Positions 19,912 through 28,610 of a DNA stretch of 64,000 nt are shown here, piece by piece. The notes beneath the pieces were generated by a model. It was not told the DNA's origin, did not search any database, and saw only the letters and a list, made by a program, of their open reading frames with translations. Source of the DNA: Ilyomonas sp965199845. GTDB lineage: Bacteria > Bacteroidota > Bacteroidia > Chitinophagales > Chitinophagaceae. Where the stretch lies: assembly GCA_965199845.1 (NCBI GenBank), contig CBDATZ010000058.1, positions 81,492 through 145,491 on the forward strand, read 5' to 3'. Each line of letters starts with the position of its first letter. The stretch's first letter is position 1. Position numbers and translations under genes: made by a program.

Positions 19912-20451
19912 TCAGCAACCGCCTTTGCGAGGGGCACGTTTATAAATTATTTTACTATCTCGTTCTACATAGTCGCCCCATACTATTGGATATGAATACT
20001 TGGGCGCGTGCGATACGGCATGGCTTTTTATAATTATTTTGTCGTTAACTTTTAGGCTATGCAATTGCTCAAGTTGAGACTTTTCCGGTTCAAATTTTAC
20101 AATATAATCGTCACCATTAATTCTAACCATCACTCCAAAACCTAATCTTGAGCCTGGCGGAAGAGAAAGAGAGGTTACAACAGCCACCATATTGGTTAAA
20201 GCATTTATTTGCTTCCTTATTTTAGCTTCAGCGGCATACACTTTTTTACCTGCGGGAGACGCTTCCCATTTTTTATAGTTTATACCATCAGGAGTAGCCT
20301 CCCATTTTTCCCTTTCGGCTTTCATTTCAGCAGCAGAGAGTGGCTTTGGGGTTGATTTTTTAGGAGTTTCATTTTTGATTTCGCGATTGGCAAATACCAG
20401 TCCGCCTATTACAACCAGCGGTAAGATCAGCGCATAAATAACTTTTTTCAT
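19912..20451 (-). CDS. Exported coiled-coil/beta protein of unknown function
   Basis: A 179-residue protein. Residues 1-21 (VIYALILPLVVIGGLVFA) are a signal anchor. Residues 30-85 are charged and helical, with a short internal duplication (KWEATPDGINY / KWEASPAGKKV). The C-terminal 90 residues form a beta-rich domain with VVTSLSLPPGSRLGFGVMV and DDYIVKFEPEKSQ. It is divergent from the neighbouring regulator (180 bp apart) and lies between direct repeats rather than attC-like sites. No family was recognised. Confidence 0.6.
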   Translation of the reverse strand: MKKVIYALILPLVVIGGLVFANREIKNETPKKSTPKPLSAAEMKAEREKWEATPDGINYKKWEASPAGKKVYAAEAKIRKQINALTNMVAVVTSLSLPPGSRLGFGVMVRINGDDYIVKFEPEKSQLEQLHSLKVNDKIIIKSHAVSHAPKYSYPIVWGDYVERDSKIIYKRAPRKGGC

Positions 20452-20632
20452 ATTTGTGTAGGTTTAATTAAGATAGATATATCTCCTGATAAATCAGGTC
20501 CGTTTAAGGCATTTCTTTTATTTTTCATATCCTTTTAAAGTTGGTGCAACAAAAATACGTTGACGGTGTTCAGGTGAAGGAACCTGGATTGTAAATTAAT
20601 AGTGTAAACTTTGTAAATAATTTCTTGACATT

Positions 20633-21523
20633 ATGCTTGTTAGAAGAAATCTGTTGCCAGTCAAACGAAAGCACCTGGGAGGATTATTACTACTCACGTT
20701 TATCTCTGTAATCTGCGTGGCTTTCAGTATGACCGGCAATGATGATTTTGACTTTGCCAGGAGGGAAATTTTGCTTCGCCGGATTGGACATGAAATACTC
20801 CTTCAGTCGGGCGACAGTACATCACGGGTACTACCGGTAAAAAAGATCGCCGGAAATGAATACCAGATCAGTTTTGAGAATGCATTTACTTTTCAACCCG
20901 AATTTCTGGTGAATATTACCCAGCGTTTGTTAGCCAAAGACCCGCTCGCAAGTGATTACGTTGTTAATGTACTTAACTGTGCCAATGCTGGTGTAGCCTA
21001 TGGATATGCTATATCAAAAAATAAGAAAGATGATATTATAGCTTGTATAGGAAGAAGGCAACCCAAAGCGTGTTATCTGATTAATATTATATTCAAACCG
21101 ACAGGAATAGTTACAGTAAAGAATGGATATCTTCTGGGCAGCCTGGTAGTTTTAGCATTTGTCGGATTTACTTTTTTAAGACCTGTTAAGACGCGGAAGC
21201 CCTTACCCGGTAGTCAGCATACTGGTATATTCACTTTGGGATCAATGTCGTTCGACACGGAGACCCGTAAACTCATGATAAATGGAAAGACCATAGACCT
21301 GACCAAAACTGAAACCCGTGTACTACACATTTTCGCGTTGTCTCCTAACGAGGCTATAGAGCGAAACCGGCTACAAAAAGAGATATGGGAAGATGAAGGT
21401 GTTATTGTAGGCCGCAGTCTGGATATGTTCATTTCAAAACTTAGAAAAAAATTGGAATTCGATCCGAATATTAAGATTGTTGTTATACGCGGCAAAGGAT
21501 ATAAGCTTGAAATTAGCGCTTAA
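20633..21523 (+). CDS. Membrane-anchored OmpR-type winged-helix regulator
   Basis: A 296-residue protein with an inner-membrane helix at about 16-34, an extracytoplasmic domain (about 35-160), a second helix (about 166-183) and a C-terminal winged-helix DNA-binding domain (about 198-295). The latter has LMINGKTIDLTKTETRVLHIF, QKEIWEDEGVIVGRSLDMFISKLRK split by short gaps, and VIRGKGYKLEI. It has no receiver domain. The layout resembles ToxR/CadC one-component regulators, in which the outer domain senses and the inner domain binds DNA. Its divergent neighbour may be its partner or target. Confidence 0.82.
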   Translation: MLVRRNLLPVKRKHLGGLLLLTFISVICVAFSMTGNDDFDFARREILLRRIGHEILLQSGDSTSRVLPVKKIAGNEYQISFENAFTFQPEFLVNITQRLLAKDPLASDYVVNVLNCANAGVAYGYAISKNKKDDIIACIGRRQPKACYLINIIFKPTGIVTVKNGYLLGSLVVLAFVGFTFLRPVKTRKPLPGSQHTGIFTLGSMSFDTETRKLMINGKTIDLTKTETRVLHIFALSPNEAIERNRLQKEIWEDEGVIVGRSLDMFISKLRKKLEFDPNIKIVVIRGKGYKLEISA

Positions 21524-21872
21524 GAAAATCTTCCCGCTCCGAACTGATGTTATTGGAATTCAATTTGGCATTTGTAAAAACTCTATAGTGAGCTACTAAT
21601 GTGGTATATCATTAAAAGAATAATCCTTCATTCGCAAAGTGTACTTAATTTCGGGGTGGCTTCTCTGCAAAATCTCCTGAAAGGGACTTTGCGTTTACCC
21701 AAAAGCTGGTAATTTGTATTTCACTGTCCGTTTAATTATCTTTTATTATTGAGCAAGTTTACCACAAAAAAAGTAAGTCCGGTTGTCGATGCCGAAAAAC
21801 TGTTGCCTTAGTTAAAGTCCACCGAGCAAAAAAACTGCAAATTTACGCAGACGGTTCGTTTTTTACAGTGGC
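21524..21872. other. Intergenic, carries the right flanking repeats
   Basis: No gene is seen. TTGTCGATGCCGAAAAA at 21783-21799 and AAGTCCACCGAGCAAAAA at about 21,813-21,830 repeat the motifs at 19,771-19,806. The segment ends at the GGCAGGCAAC box of attC-like site 3. Confidence 0.55.
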
Positions 21873-22002
21873 AGGCAACGGTTGCGGCTTGCCGAAGTAG
21901 CAGCGTTTTTGTTCCTGCGTTCAAATCTAATACAAAAGCTCAACAGAAACAATTTGCTGATTGATTTGAGTCAGCCACTATTTTGGCAAGCACTTGTTAA
22001 GC
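21873..22002 (-). repeat. attC-like site 3
   Basis: Boxes AGGCAAC and GTTAAGC; arm GCGGCTTGCCGAAGTAGC pairs with the GCCACTATTTTGGCAAGC side. Confidence 0.8.
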
Positions 22003-22148
22003 GCAGACTTTATGTTGGCAACGTGAAGTTGCCAACATAAGCAACACCAGACAAAAGAGTTTTGCAAAATAAATCGCTGGCTTGGAAGAATCAAACTGAA
22101 AGAACTAAACAAAATAACGACTGACTGTTACTAAAAGTTGCGCTTAAC
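21997..22148 (-). repeat. Type A non-coding cassette body, copy 1
   Basis: It opens with TTAAGCGCAGAC and closes with GCGCTTAAC. It contains the hairpin TTGGCAAC-GTGAA-GTTGCCAA. Stops and indels against the other copies rule out a conserved ORF. Confidence 0.75.
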
Positions 22149-22339
22149 GACCGGGCTTTACGCCCGGCACAGCGGATGTAATCCGCCGGCTTGGAACGGA
22201 AGCCGAAAGTAGCACAAAAGAAACAAACAAGAACCAATGTTCAGCCGCGTTCCGTCGAGCCACGAACCAAAGATGGAAAGAGAACTGAAGTAGCGGCTGG
22301 CAAGTGTCAGCCGGGCTGGCGTAAAGCCATTTGTTGCCT
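22142..22339 (-). repeat. attC-like site 4
   Basis: Boxes GCTTAAC and GTTGCCT; arm GGGCTTTACGCCCGG pairs with CCGGGCTGGCGTAAAGCC. Confidence 0.8.
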
Positions 22340-22497
22340 GCCTGCTTTATTGTGTCACCACAACAAACCTGCGCCGGCAACACAATACAAAACAGCTTTA
22401 CAAACAAACGTTAATGCTTAGCACTTCTTAGGTAAAGCAACTGGAAACAAAAGAACAAACAACTCTGAAATGAAACCAGTTAAAAGTGGCAGGCAAC
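22334..22497 (-). repeat. Type B non-coding cassette body, copy 1
   Basis: It opens GTTGCCTGCC and closes GGCAGGCAAC. An internal stem ATTGTGT/ACACAAT is present. No conserved ORF among the three copies. Confidence 0.7.
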
Positions 22498-22620
22498 GAT
22501 CACTGCTTGCCGAAGTAGCGGCGTTTTTGTTCCTGCGTTCAAATCTAATACAAAAGTTCAACAGAGTTGATTTGCTGACTAAATTCCGTCAGCCGCTATT
22601 TTGGCAAGCACCTGTTAAGC
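22491..22620 (-). repeat. attC-like site 5
   Basis: Boxes AGGCAAC and GTTAAGC; arm CTGCTTGCCGAAGTAGCGG pairs with CCGCTATTTTGGCAAGCA. Confidence 0.82.
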
Positions 22621-22766
22621 GCAGACTTTATGTTGGCAATGTGAAGTTGCCAACAGAAGTTACACCAGACAAAAGAGTTTTGCAAAATAAAGCGCTGGCT
22701 TGGAAGAATCCTGATGAAAGAACTAAACAAAATAACGACTGGCTGTTACTAAAAGTTGCGCTTAAC
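22615..22766 (-). repeat. Type A non-coding cassette body, copy 2
   Basis: Same boxes and hairpin as copy 1, with point changes. Confidence 0.75.
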
Positions 22767-22883
22767 GGCTCGCTGCTTGCTGAACGTAGCGGATATAGCG
22801 AAGTGTTAGCTTGGTTAAAGATATACCGTTTCATAGAATTACTGCTGCTGAATGACTTGAGTCAGCCGCTAGGGCAGCAAGCA
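22760..22883 (-). repeat. attC-like site 6, left part (split by IS1111-like element)
   Basis: It opens GCTTAACGGCTCGCTGCTTGC. The right arm reaches CAGCCGCTAGGGCAGCAAGCA and is then cut by the element. The final box GTTAGGC lies at 24,351-24,357. Confidence 0.78.
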
Positions 22884-22928
22884 TCTATGTAAAAGCGGTA
22901 ATTTGAGAGTGACTTAAATTCATAAGAT

Positions 22929-23984
22929 ATGAATACTCAAACTACCGCCTCTCCAAAGTTATTTATTGGCATGGACGTGCACAAGAAAAGCTGGACCTGC
23001 CACTTCAAAACAGACCTCTTTGATCACAAAACGATTACCATGCCTTCTGATCCTGATTGTCTGATTGATTATGTGCAGAAGCATTTCTCAGACCATCAGG
23101 TTACCTGTTGCTATGAAGCCGGTTGCTGCGGCTACTGGATTGCAAGGAAGCTGCAGCAATTAAAGTGGAAGGTACTTGTCGTAAACCCGGCCGATGTGCC
23201 CCGAACAAGTAAGCAGGGCTGGCAGAAGACAGACAAGATCGACTGTCGTAACCTCTGTCAGCAGCTGCAGCACAACAACCTTCACTCCATCGGTATTCCT
23301 GAAGAAGAAAGGGAAGGACTTAGAAGTTTGCTCAGGCGAAGAAACCACCTGGTCCGACAACTGAGAGCTACAAAAAATCATATCAAAAGCCAGTTGCTTT
23401 ACTATGGCATCAAAGTCCCGGAAGAATATGACAACCCAAACTGGAGTCATCAAATGAAGGACTGGCTGCATAATCTGGAATGGAAGTTCTCTACTGCTTC
23501 ACTGGCTCTCAGTAGCCGACTTAAACAGCTTCACTTCTTATGGTATGAGGAGTTAGATATCAGCACTGCTTTGAGAGCCTACTGCAGAAAGCATTATAAG
23601 AAAGACTATTACCTGCTCAAAAGCGTTCCAGGCATTGGTGGCATCACTGCTACGGCTATCCTTTCTGAGCTGGGTGATCTGCGCAGGTTTACACGTCTCG
23701 ATGAACTGGCTTCGCTGGTAGGGCTTGTGCCGGGTATTCATCAAAGCAGTGACAGAGAGACTTGCTTGGGACTTACCAGGCGCAGTAACCGTTACCTGAG
23801 AAGTCTGCTGGTCGAAGCCTCGTGGGTGGCAGTGAGAAGTGATATGGCACTACAGGCTTACTACAGAAAACATGCAGCCAAAGAACCAAACAAAGCTATC
23901 ATTAAAGTAGCCCATAAGCTGCTGAGCCGCATCAGGTCTGTGGTCATCACAGGGGTGCCGTATCAGACAGGGCTGGTAAAATAA
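22929..23984 (+). CDS. IS1111-type transposase (DEDD, IS110 superfamily)
   Basis: A 351-residue protein. The N-terminal RuvC-like DEDD domain (about 10-165) begins LFIGMDVHKKSWTCHF and includes YEAGCCGYWIARKL and ADVPRTSKQGWQKTDKIDCRNL, with the conserved acidic residues. The C-terminal Transposase_20 domain carries the serine region (YLLKSVPGIGGITATAIL, LASLVGLVPGIHQSSD). These enzymes move DNA through a guide-RNA-dependent, serine-and-DEDD mechanism. The frame is complete and has no decay, so the element may be active. Confidence 0.92.
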   Translation: MNTQTTASPKLFIGMDVHKKSWTCHFKTDLFDHKTITMPSDPDCLIDYVQKHFSDHQVTCCYEAGCCGYWIARKLQQLKWKVLVVNPADVPRTSKQGWQKTDKIDCRNLCQQLQHNNLHSIGIPEEEREGLRSLLRRRNHLVRQLRATKNHIKSQLLYYGIKVPEEYDNPNWSHQMKDWLHNLEWKFSTASLALSSRLKQLHFLWYEELDISTALRAYCRKHYKKDYYLLKSVPGIGGITATAILSELGDLRRFTRLDELASLVGLVPGIHQSSDRETCLGLTRRSNRYLRSLLVEASWVAVRSDMALQAYYRKHAAKEPNKAIIKVAHKLLSRIRSVVITGVPYQTGLVK

Positions 23985-24330
23985 TTTTATTGATTCACTT
24001 TATTTAAGCTCATTACATAAGCATAAGATGGGAACAGACTGCAAAACAAAAGCAGCAGCGATACTTCGACTGCAAACGGCAAGCTGGCAGCTGTTCTTTT
24101 TTACACTAAGATAGATGCAGGTAGCAGCTTCCCTTACCGGAAGCAGGACTACAAATAGGATGCGGAGCTGAATAAATAAAAACGAAGAAAGAATAACCGC
24201 TGTGGATTTGTATGATTGTAACAACGGCAGAACAGAACACGCCGGTAAAACGTACAATCATACAAATCCACAGCGTACCAAATATCATTATGCACTAACT
24301 TTACAACACATATCACTTACCTCTTCCTAC
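23985..24330 (+). ncRNA. 3' non-coding region, probable guide (seek/bridge) RNA locus
   Basis: About 345 bp follow the transposase without an ORF. In the IS1111 group this is where the guide RNA is encoded. A perfect 23-bp inverted repeat (24198-24220 with 24253-24275, core TGTGGATTTGTATGATT) makes a strong hairpin. The exact RNA ends and guide bases cannot be assigned by eye. Confidence 0.5.
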
Positions 24331-24347
24331 CGCTTTACATAGGAGCA

Positions 24348-24357
24348 TTTGTTAGGC
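24348..24357 (-). repeat. attC-like site 6, right box
   Basis: TTTGTTAGGC closes the site split by the IS1111-like element. The next cassette begins here. Confidence 0.7.
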
Positions 24358-24369
24358 GAAGACGTTTTT

Positions 24370-24756
24370 TTACTTTTCCCATTCTTTTAATCTAATGGTG
24401 TCAACTGTGGTGTCTTTGTCAAAATGAACCAGAAGAGTTTTTGTATAGACTGGGTCAATATCACTTCCGAAGTCTTCTTCAATTTTATAACCAATCTCCA
24501 TTCCACTGTCTAATGCATATTGTGGTTGTCCGAGTAAATTAACCACGCTATTTAGGTTCTTTCCTTTAAAATTACGATTCTTAATAAGGTCGTCAACCAT
24601 ATAACTTCTGTTTGGAAAAGTCATTAAGTCATCTGCTTGCAACCATTTCTCTTTGTCAAACTTTATCTGCTGGTGACAAGAAATAGTTGTCAAGACAGTA
24701 ACAAGGAGTACCGACAGAATTTTAATCAGCAAATAGTTGTCATTTATACTGCTCAT
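24370..24756 (-). CDS. Cassette gene: lipoprotein of unknown function
   Basis: A 128-residue protein. A hydrophobic leader (LIKILSVLLVTVLTTIS) ends in a cysteine, a lipoprotein signal, so it is probably anchored to the outer or inner membrane. The mature part contains FKGKNLNSVVNLLGQPQYALD, similar in style to SmpA/BamE-like small lipoproteins, but this is not a firm match. The cassette begins GTTAGGCG and ends CGCCTAAC, perfect partners. Confidence 0.65.
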   Translation of the reverse strand: MSSINDNYLLIKILSVLLVTVLTTISCHQQIKFDKEKWLQADDLMTFPNRSYMVDDLIKNRNFKGKNLNSVVNLLGQPQYALDSGMEIGYKIEEDFGSDIDPVYTKTLLVHFDKDTTVDTIRLKEWEK

Positions 24757-24805
24757 TTACATCAAAAGTCAAGAAGATTATAGTAGCAATAGTCATGTTT
24801 TTTGC

Positions 24806-25002
24806 GCCTAACGAACACGGCTTGGCGAAGAACTGGAAATAGAAATTTGTCAGTCCGAACTGCTGCTAAATTTATAAATAAAAGTTCATTGTTATTTCTA
24901 TTGCCAAATTTATAAAGTCAAGCTGATAACAAAAGCTAAATAGTAAAACAAGAGTTGATGTTGAGCTTTGTCAGCCAGTTTTTTGCCAAACCTTTGTTGG
25001 CG
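24806..25002 (-). repeat. attC-like site 7
   Basis: Boxes GCCTAAC and GTTGGCG; arm GGCTTGGCGAAGAACTGG pairs with CCAGTTTTTTGCCAAACC. Confidence 0.85.
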
Positions 25003-25008
25003 GTAGTT

Positions 25009-25335
25009 TTAGTCCACAAACGTTTCTTGAATAGCATTTTTTACTTTCTCAATTTCTTTATCAATCAAAGGCTCAAAACGCTTTACAATTCGCATTCTGT
25101 CAATTGTTCGTATCTGGTCAATTGCAATCCAACCTTTAGTTGCTTTATGTTTTACCTCTATTCTTGTCGGATAAGGTTTTGAATTGCTTGTTATAGGTGC
25201 AATCACAATTGTCTGCAAATACTTGTTCATTTCGTTTGGCGATAAGATAACACACGGTCTCGTCTTTTTCATTTCGCTTCCAATTGTTGGGTCAAGATTA
25301 ACCAACACAATGTCATACTGGTTTACTTGCTCCAT
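25009..25335 (-). CDS. mazF: MazF/PemK-type toxin
   Basis: A 108-residue protein with the MazF fold. It opens YDIVLVNLDPTIGSEMKKTRPCVILSP, then has IVIAPITSN and WIAIDQIRTIDRMRI, the usual RNA-cutting core strands. MazF toxins cut mRNA at short sequences and stop growth until bound by their antitoxin. The gene overlaps the antitoxin gene by 13 bp, the usual order of antitoxin first on the - strand. Both genes lie in one cassette, which helps to keep the array in place, as toxin-antitoxin cassettes do in large integrons. Confidence 0.9.
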   Translation of the reverse strand: MEQVNQYDIVLVNLDPTIGSEMKKTRPCVILSPNEMNKYLQTIVIAPITSNSKPYPTRIEVKHKATKGWIAIDQIRTIDRMRIVKRFEPLIDKEIEKVKNAIQETFVD

Positions 25336-25571
25336 TCCTCAAAATTTTCATCTTCAAAAACATCATCTACTAAAAGTTGGTCGTCACCATTTTCGTGCAT
25401 TTTTTTGAATGCTTTGTCCCAACCTTTTCTCGGTTCAGTTTTAGGTTTGAGAATGATATAGCCTTTTTCAAGGATTAATTCAATTTTGTCGTTGATGCTA
25501 TATTTTTCAAGGATTGTCTTAGAAAGTCTAATTCCTTTTGAGTTTCCAATGTTTATAACCGAAATTTCCAT
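25323..25571 (-). CDS. mazE: MazE/AbrB-type antitoxin
   Basis: An 82-residue protein with an AbrB/SpoVT swapped-hairpin domain (VINIGNSKGIRLSKTILEKY to IELILEKGYIILKP) and an acidic C-terminal tail (DDVFEDENFEEW) that should bind and block MazF. It likely represses its own cassette promoter. It lies just upstream of, and overlaps, the toxin gene. Confidence 0.88.
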   Translation of the reverse strand: MEISVINIGNSKGIRLSKTILEKYSINDKIELILEKGYIILKPKTEPRKGWDKAFKKMHENGDDQLLVDDVFEDENFEEWSK

Positions 25572-25667
25572 ACGTGTCTGTTGTTATTACAAAGTAATTA
25601 CAAATATAAGAGACTTCAAATTGTCTGTCAAAAATTTTGATTGAAGGTAGGTCGCTGCAAAATTATC

Positions 25668-25863
25668 GCTAACGGATAGGGCTTGCTGCTGTGCTGGGAT
25701 ATTTGAAAAACGTCAGCCGACAACTGAAGCCCAAAAATGATTTATAAGTTGAAGATATGAATTAAAGCTAAATTATTAACGTCCTGCCGAAACCGAAGCT
25801 GATAGCGAACTGCAGCCGATGTTTCAACGTCCCGCCCCGATAACGCCAAACCCCATGTTACAT
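25668..25863 (-). repeat. attC-like site 8
   Basis: Boxes CGCTAAC and GTTACAT. The left arm GGGCTTGCTGCTGTGC is present, while the right arm is altered (GATAACGCCAAACCCC), so pairing is weaker than in site 14. Confidence 0.65.
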
Positions 25864-25906
25864 GCCGGCTTTTCCTACCCACAGACTGCTGTGGCAAATA
25901 CATTTG

Positions 25907-26299
25907 TCACCTTGCTTTGTAAACAATTGTCACGCCATCAACTTTATTCTCTTGGATAAATGTCCTAAGTTTTTGGTCAAAGTCAATTTGTAGTGTGTCA
26001 TTACTAAGCCAATTAAAATTAATTGATGCAGAGTCAAGTCCGCTCACTCCATGATTTCTGTCAACAGTAAACGTATTGCCTAATTCTTTGCCTGAAAGCT
26101 TAGTGTCATAGTCAAGAACAGATACTTGCAATGATAAGTCTACTGTAGCATTACCGTCATTTTGTAGTAAAACTGCTTTTTTAGTTTTGTCAGAGTTTGC
26201 TGCAGCTTTAACTAATGTCGCGTGAGGTTCACCAAACATGTCAAAACAAGAAGCTAAAGTAATTGTCAAAATAAATATGGTCAATGTGAATTTAAGCAT
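25907..26299 (-). CDS. Cassette gene: lipoprotein of unknown function
   Basis: A 130-residue protein. The leader (LTIFILTITLASC) ends in a lipobox cysteine. The mature part is beta-rich (KKAVLLQNDGNATVDLSLQVSV) and ends VDGVTIVYKAR. The cassette starts GTTACATGCC and ends GGCATGTAAC, perfect partners, so it is an intact unit. No family was recognised. Confidence 0.65.
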   Translation of the reverse strand: MLKFTLTIFILTITLASCFDMFGEPHATLVKAAANSDKTKKAVLLQNDGNATVDLSLQVSVLDYDTKLSGKELGNTFTVDRNHGVSGLDSASINFNWLSNDTLQIDFDQKLRTFIQENKVDGVTIVYKAR

Positions 26300-26317
26300 G
26301 TGTCAAAATAAGCTGGC

Positions 26318-26443
26318 ATGTAACGGCTTGCTGAACGTAGCGGGAGCAGCATTCCGTCAGCTCAAATGTAGAGATAAAGATTAAAAACGAACTACTGCTG
26401 AATGGCTTGTGTCAGCCGCTATGGCAGCAAGCATGTGTTAGGC
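26318..26443 (-). repeat. attC-like site 9
   Basis: Boxes ATGTAAC and GTTAGGC; arm GGCTTGCTGAACGTAGCGG pairs with CCGCTATGGCAGCAAGCA. Confidence 0.8.
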
Positions 26444-26446
26444 GCA

Positions 26447-26842
26447 TTAGGGAATCGGTTTAATTGTTGTCGCATATGGGTCGAACGAAAGGTGATTCCT
26501 TTTTAGTAAATCTTTATTTGGAATCGTCCAGCCGAAGTCAGCTTGATTTGTATCAGAAAACATAACTTGATATAGTTCACCATTTTTAAAGAAATCTTTC
26601 GCATACATTTCTGGGCAAGTAATCACAATTCCTATGTTCTTGTTGTTGTATATTAAGCCTTCGATGTTGGTTATTTCAAACTCTACAACTATTCCCCAAG
26701 CTATAGTCCCACAATGCGGTGTTAGTTGTATTTGTCCAGTAATTTTACCTGTTAATTGAAATTGTTTTCCACGAACAGAATCTGTCTGACCGTAAGCAAA
26801 TAGTCCACATAATAAAGAAACGATTATTGTAAAAGTCTGTTA
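26447..26842 (-). pseudogene. Cassette gene missing its start
   Basis: The frame reads TFTIIVSLLCGLFAYGQTDS (a signal peptide without its methionine), then KITGQIQLTPHCGTIAWG and LIYNNKNIGIVITCPE, ending TTIKPIP at 26,447. Stop codons lie directly upstream. The upstream bases are the end of a type A cassette (gttgcgcttaac), so this cassette lost its 5' end by recombination with a type A cassette. Product unknown, exported. Confidence 0.6.
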
Positions 26843-26853
26843 TCAAAAGTTGC

Positions 26854-26866
26854 GCTTAACGGGAGT
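26854..26866 (-). repeat. attC-like site 10, first box
   Basis: GCTTAACGGGAG is the start of a site that is cut here by the IS1182 element. The rest lies at 28,611-28,780 and 30,133-30,162. Confidence 0.55.
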
Positions 26867-28610
26867 TTGTGAAAAAACTCATTGTTATTCAAATATACAC
26901 ATGCTGTGAATAGCCTGCAACGGCGTATAATTATTGCTCTGGATAAGCATGCAATTCATACAGGGAGCGCAACGCCATCAAACCTACTTCTCTATGCTGG
27001 ACGACCAGGTAGCGGCAGATAATCCTGTTCGTCTTATAGATGCTTTTGTAGAAAAGATAGACCTGCAAAAGATCGGGTTTTCCGGTGCGACACTCAAAAG
27101 TGAAGGACGCCCGCCCTATGCTCCATCTGTGCTCTTGAAATTATATCTCTATGGTTATCTCAACAAGATTCGTAGCAGCCGCAAATTAGAGAAAGAATGT
27201 CTTCGCAATATCGAACTCCGTTGGTTATTGCATCACCTGCAGCCTAACTATCATACCATTGCTGATTTTCGTAAGCTCCATAGCCATTCATTGCAGGCAT
27301 TGTTCAAACTGTATGTGCAGTTTCTTAATGATGCCGGCTTGCCGGGTAAAACAACTATAGGTATCGATGGCAGCAAGTTCAAAGCTGTCAACAGTAAGAA
27401 AAATAACTTCAATCAAAAGAAGATAGACAAATACCGCAACTTTATAGAAGAGAAAACACAGAAGTACCTTTCAGATCTGGATGAGATGGATAAAGAAGAA
27501 TCGGCATCACAGGATAAAGAGTCTCTTATGATCAAAAGAGAGAAAATAGCCGAAGGACTTGCAAAACTCAAAGAACGGAGTTTGAAATACGACCGACTTC
27601 AGCAGCGATTAGACCATACTGATGATAAACAGATCAGTACCACCGATCCTGACAGCCGCAGCATTATCATTGTCAAATCAATCGTTGAAGTGGCTTACAA
27701 CACACAGAATGCAGTGGATGATAAACATAACCTCATCGTACATACCGAAGCCACCAATATCAATGACGGTAAAGCATTGCACAGGGCAGCCGGGCAGGCG
27801 AAGGAAAATCTGAAGCTCAAAAAAGAAGATTCTCTTAGAATACTAGCAGATAAAGGCTACCATACAGGAGCCGAGTTACAGCGATGCCAGGATGATAATA
27901 TGGAAACGCATGTGGCTTATAAAGAACAGCCTTCTGTCAAACATATTGCCGGTGAATTTTTAGCTGAGAATTTTCAATATCAGCAAGAGACAGACACCTA
28001 TCTATGCCCTGCTGGTGCTACCCTTACTACTTTAGGAACCTGGTATAACAAAAAGGGAGACACACAAGAAACAAGCTTCCGTTTTAAAACATATCGGACT
28101 GAAGCGTGTAAAACCTGTTCTCTAAAACATCAATGCACTAAACTTCCCAAACGGATCATTCAGCGTAGTGAATACCAGGATGCTGTAAGCCGCAATGACA
28201 ACTATATCAAAAAGAGTCCGCATTACTATAAAAAGAGACAAGCCATATGTGAACATCCCTTCGGAAGTATCAAACGCCATTGGGGTTACACATACACCCT
28301 ACTAAAGGGACTACAGAAAGTAAATGGGGAGATGAATCTGATTATGTTTTGCTACAACTTTATGCGCACCAAAAACATCCTGGGCTTTGATAAGATGCTA
28401 CAGATGATCGTTGGATGGCAACCTGACTATAACAGGCTATTGCTGTTCATCAAAAAATGGTTATCACAAGCCAGGTTCAGCCCAAACAAGCCTTTGATTT
28501 TTTTCAGTTGTTAAAAAAGAAATTATAGTAAGGTGACTAGATAGGTCTGTAATGAAGCCCTGAAAAGAAAATAATAGCCAAATCAAGATAAATAAAGAGT
28601 TTTTTCACAA
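26867..28610 (+). mobile_element. IS1182-family insertion sequence
   Basis: Perfect 14-bp inverted repeats TTGTGAAAAAACTC (26867-26880) and its complement (28597-28610) bound a 1,744-bp element with one transposase gene. It lies in the same attC-like region as an IS110 copy 170 bp away. Confidence 0.82.
26949..28514 (+). CDS. IS1182-family transposase
   Basis: A 521-residue protein from the ATG; the frame begins slightly earlier at a TTG. It has the DUF772-type N-terminus (DDQVAADNPVRLIDAFV, GRPPYAPSVLLKLYLYGYL, LEKECLRNIELRWLLHHLQP) and a DDE domain with GIDGSKFKAVNSK, LRILADKGYHTGAELQ and KKRQAICEHPFGSIKRHWG, which supply the catalytic acidic residues. A cysteine pair (ACKTCSLKHQC) is typical of the family. 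The frame is complete. Confidence 0.92.
   Translation: MQFIQGAQRHQTYFSMLDDQVAADNPVRLIDAFVEKIDLQKIGFSGATLKSEGRPPYAPSVLLKLYLYGYLNKIRSSRKLEKECLRNIELRWLLHHLQPNYHTIADFRKLHSHSLQALFKLYVQFLNDAGLPGKTTIGIDGSKFKAVNSKKNNFNQKKIDKYRNFIEEKTQKYLSDLDEMDKEESASQDKESLMIKREKIAEGLAKLKERSLKYDRLQQRLDHTDDKQISTTDPDSRSIIIVKSIVEVAYNTQNAVDDKHNLIVHTEATNINDGKALHRAAGQAKENLKLKKEDSLRILADKGYHTGAELQRCQDDNMETHVAYKEQPSVKHIAGEFLAENFQYQQETDTYLCPAGATLTTLGTWYNKKGDTQETSFRFKTYRTEACKTCSLKHQCTKLPKRIIQRSEYQDAVSRNDNYIKKSPHYYKKRQAICEHPFGSIKRHWGYTYTLLKGLQKVNGEMNLIMFCYNFMRTKNILGFDKMLQMIVGWQPDYNRLLLFIKKWLSQARFSPNKPLIFFSC

Larger units (their letters stand above)
22884..24347 (+). mobile_element. IS1111-type IS110-superfamily element inserted in attC site 6
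   Basis: Subterminal inverted repeats ATGTAAAAGCGGTA (22887-22900) and TACCGCTTTACAT (24328-24340) lie about 3 bp and 7 bp inside the ends. Subterminal repeats are the hallmark of the IS1111 group. Removing the element joins gcagcaagca to tttgttaggcg, restoring an attC-like arm. The element is about 1,464 bp and has no target duplication, as usual for the superfamily. Confidence 0.85.

Noticed and set aside
22470..22892. ORF through type A cassette and sites on the + strand
   Set aside because: It crosses attC-like sites, and other type A copies have stops and indels in that frame.
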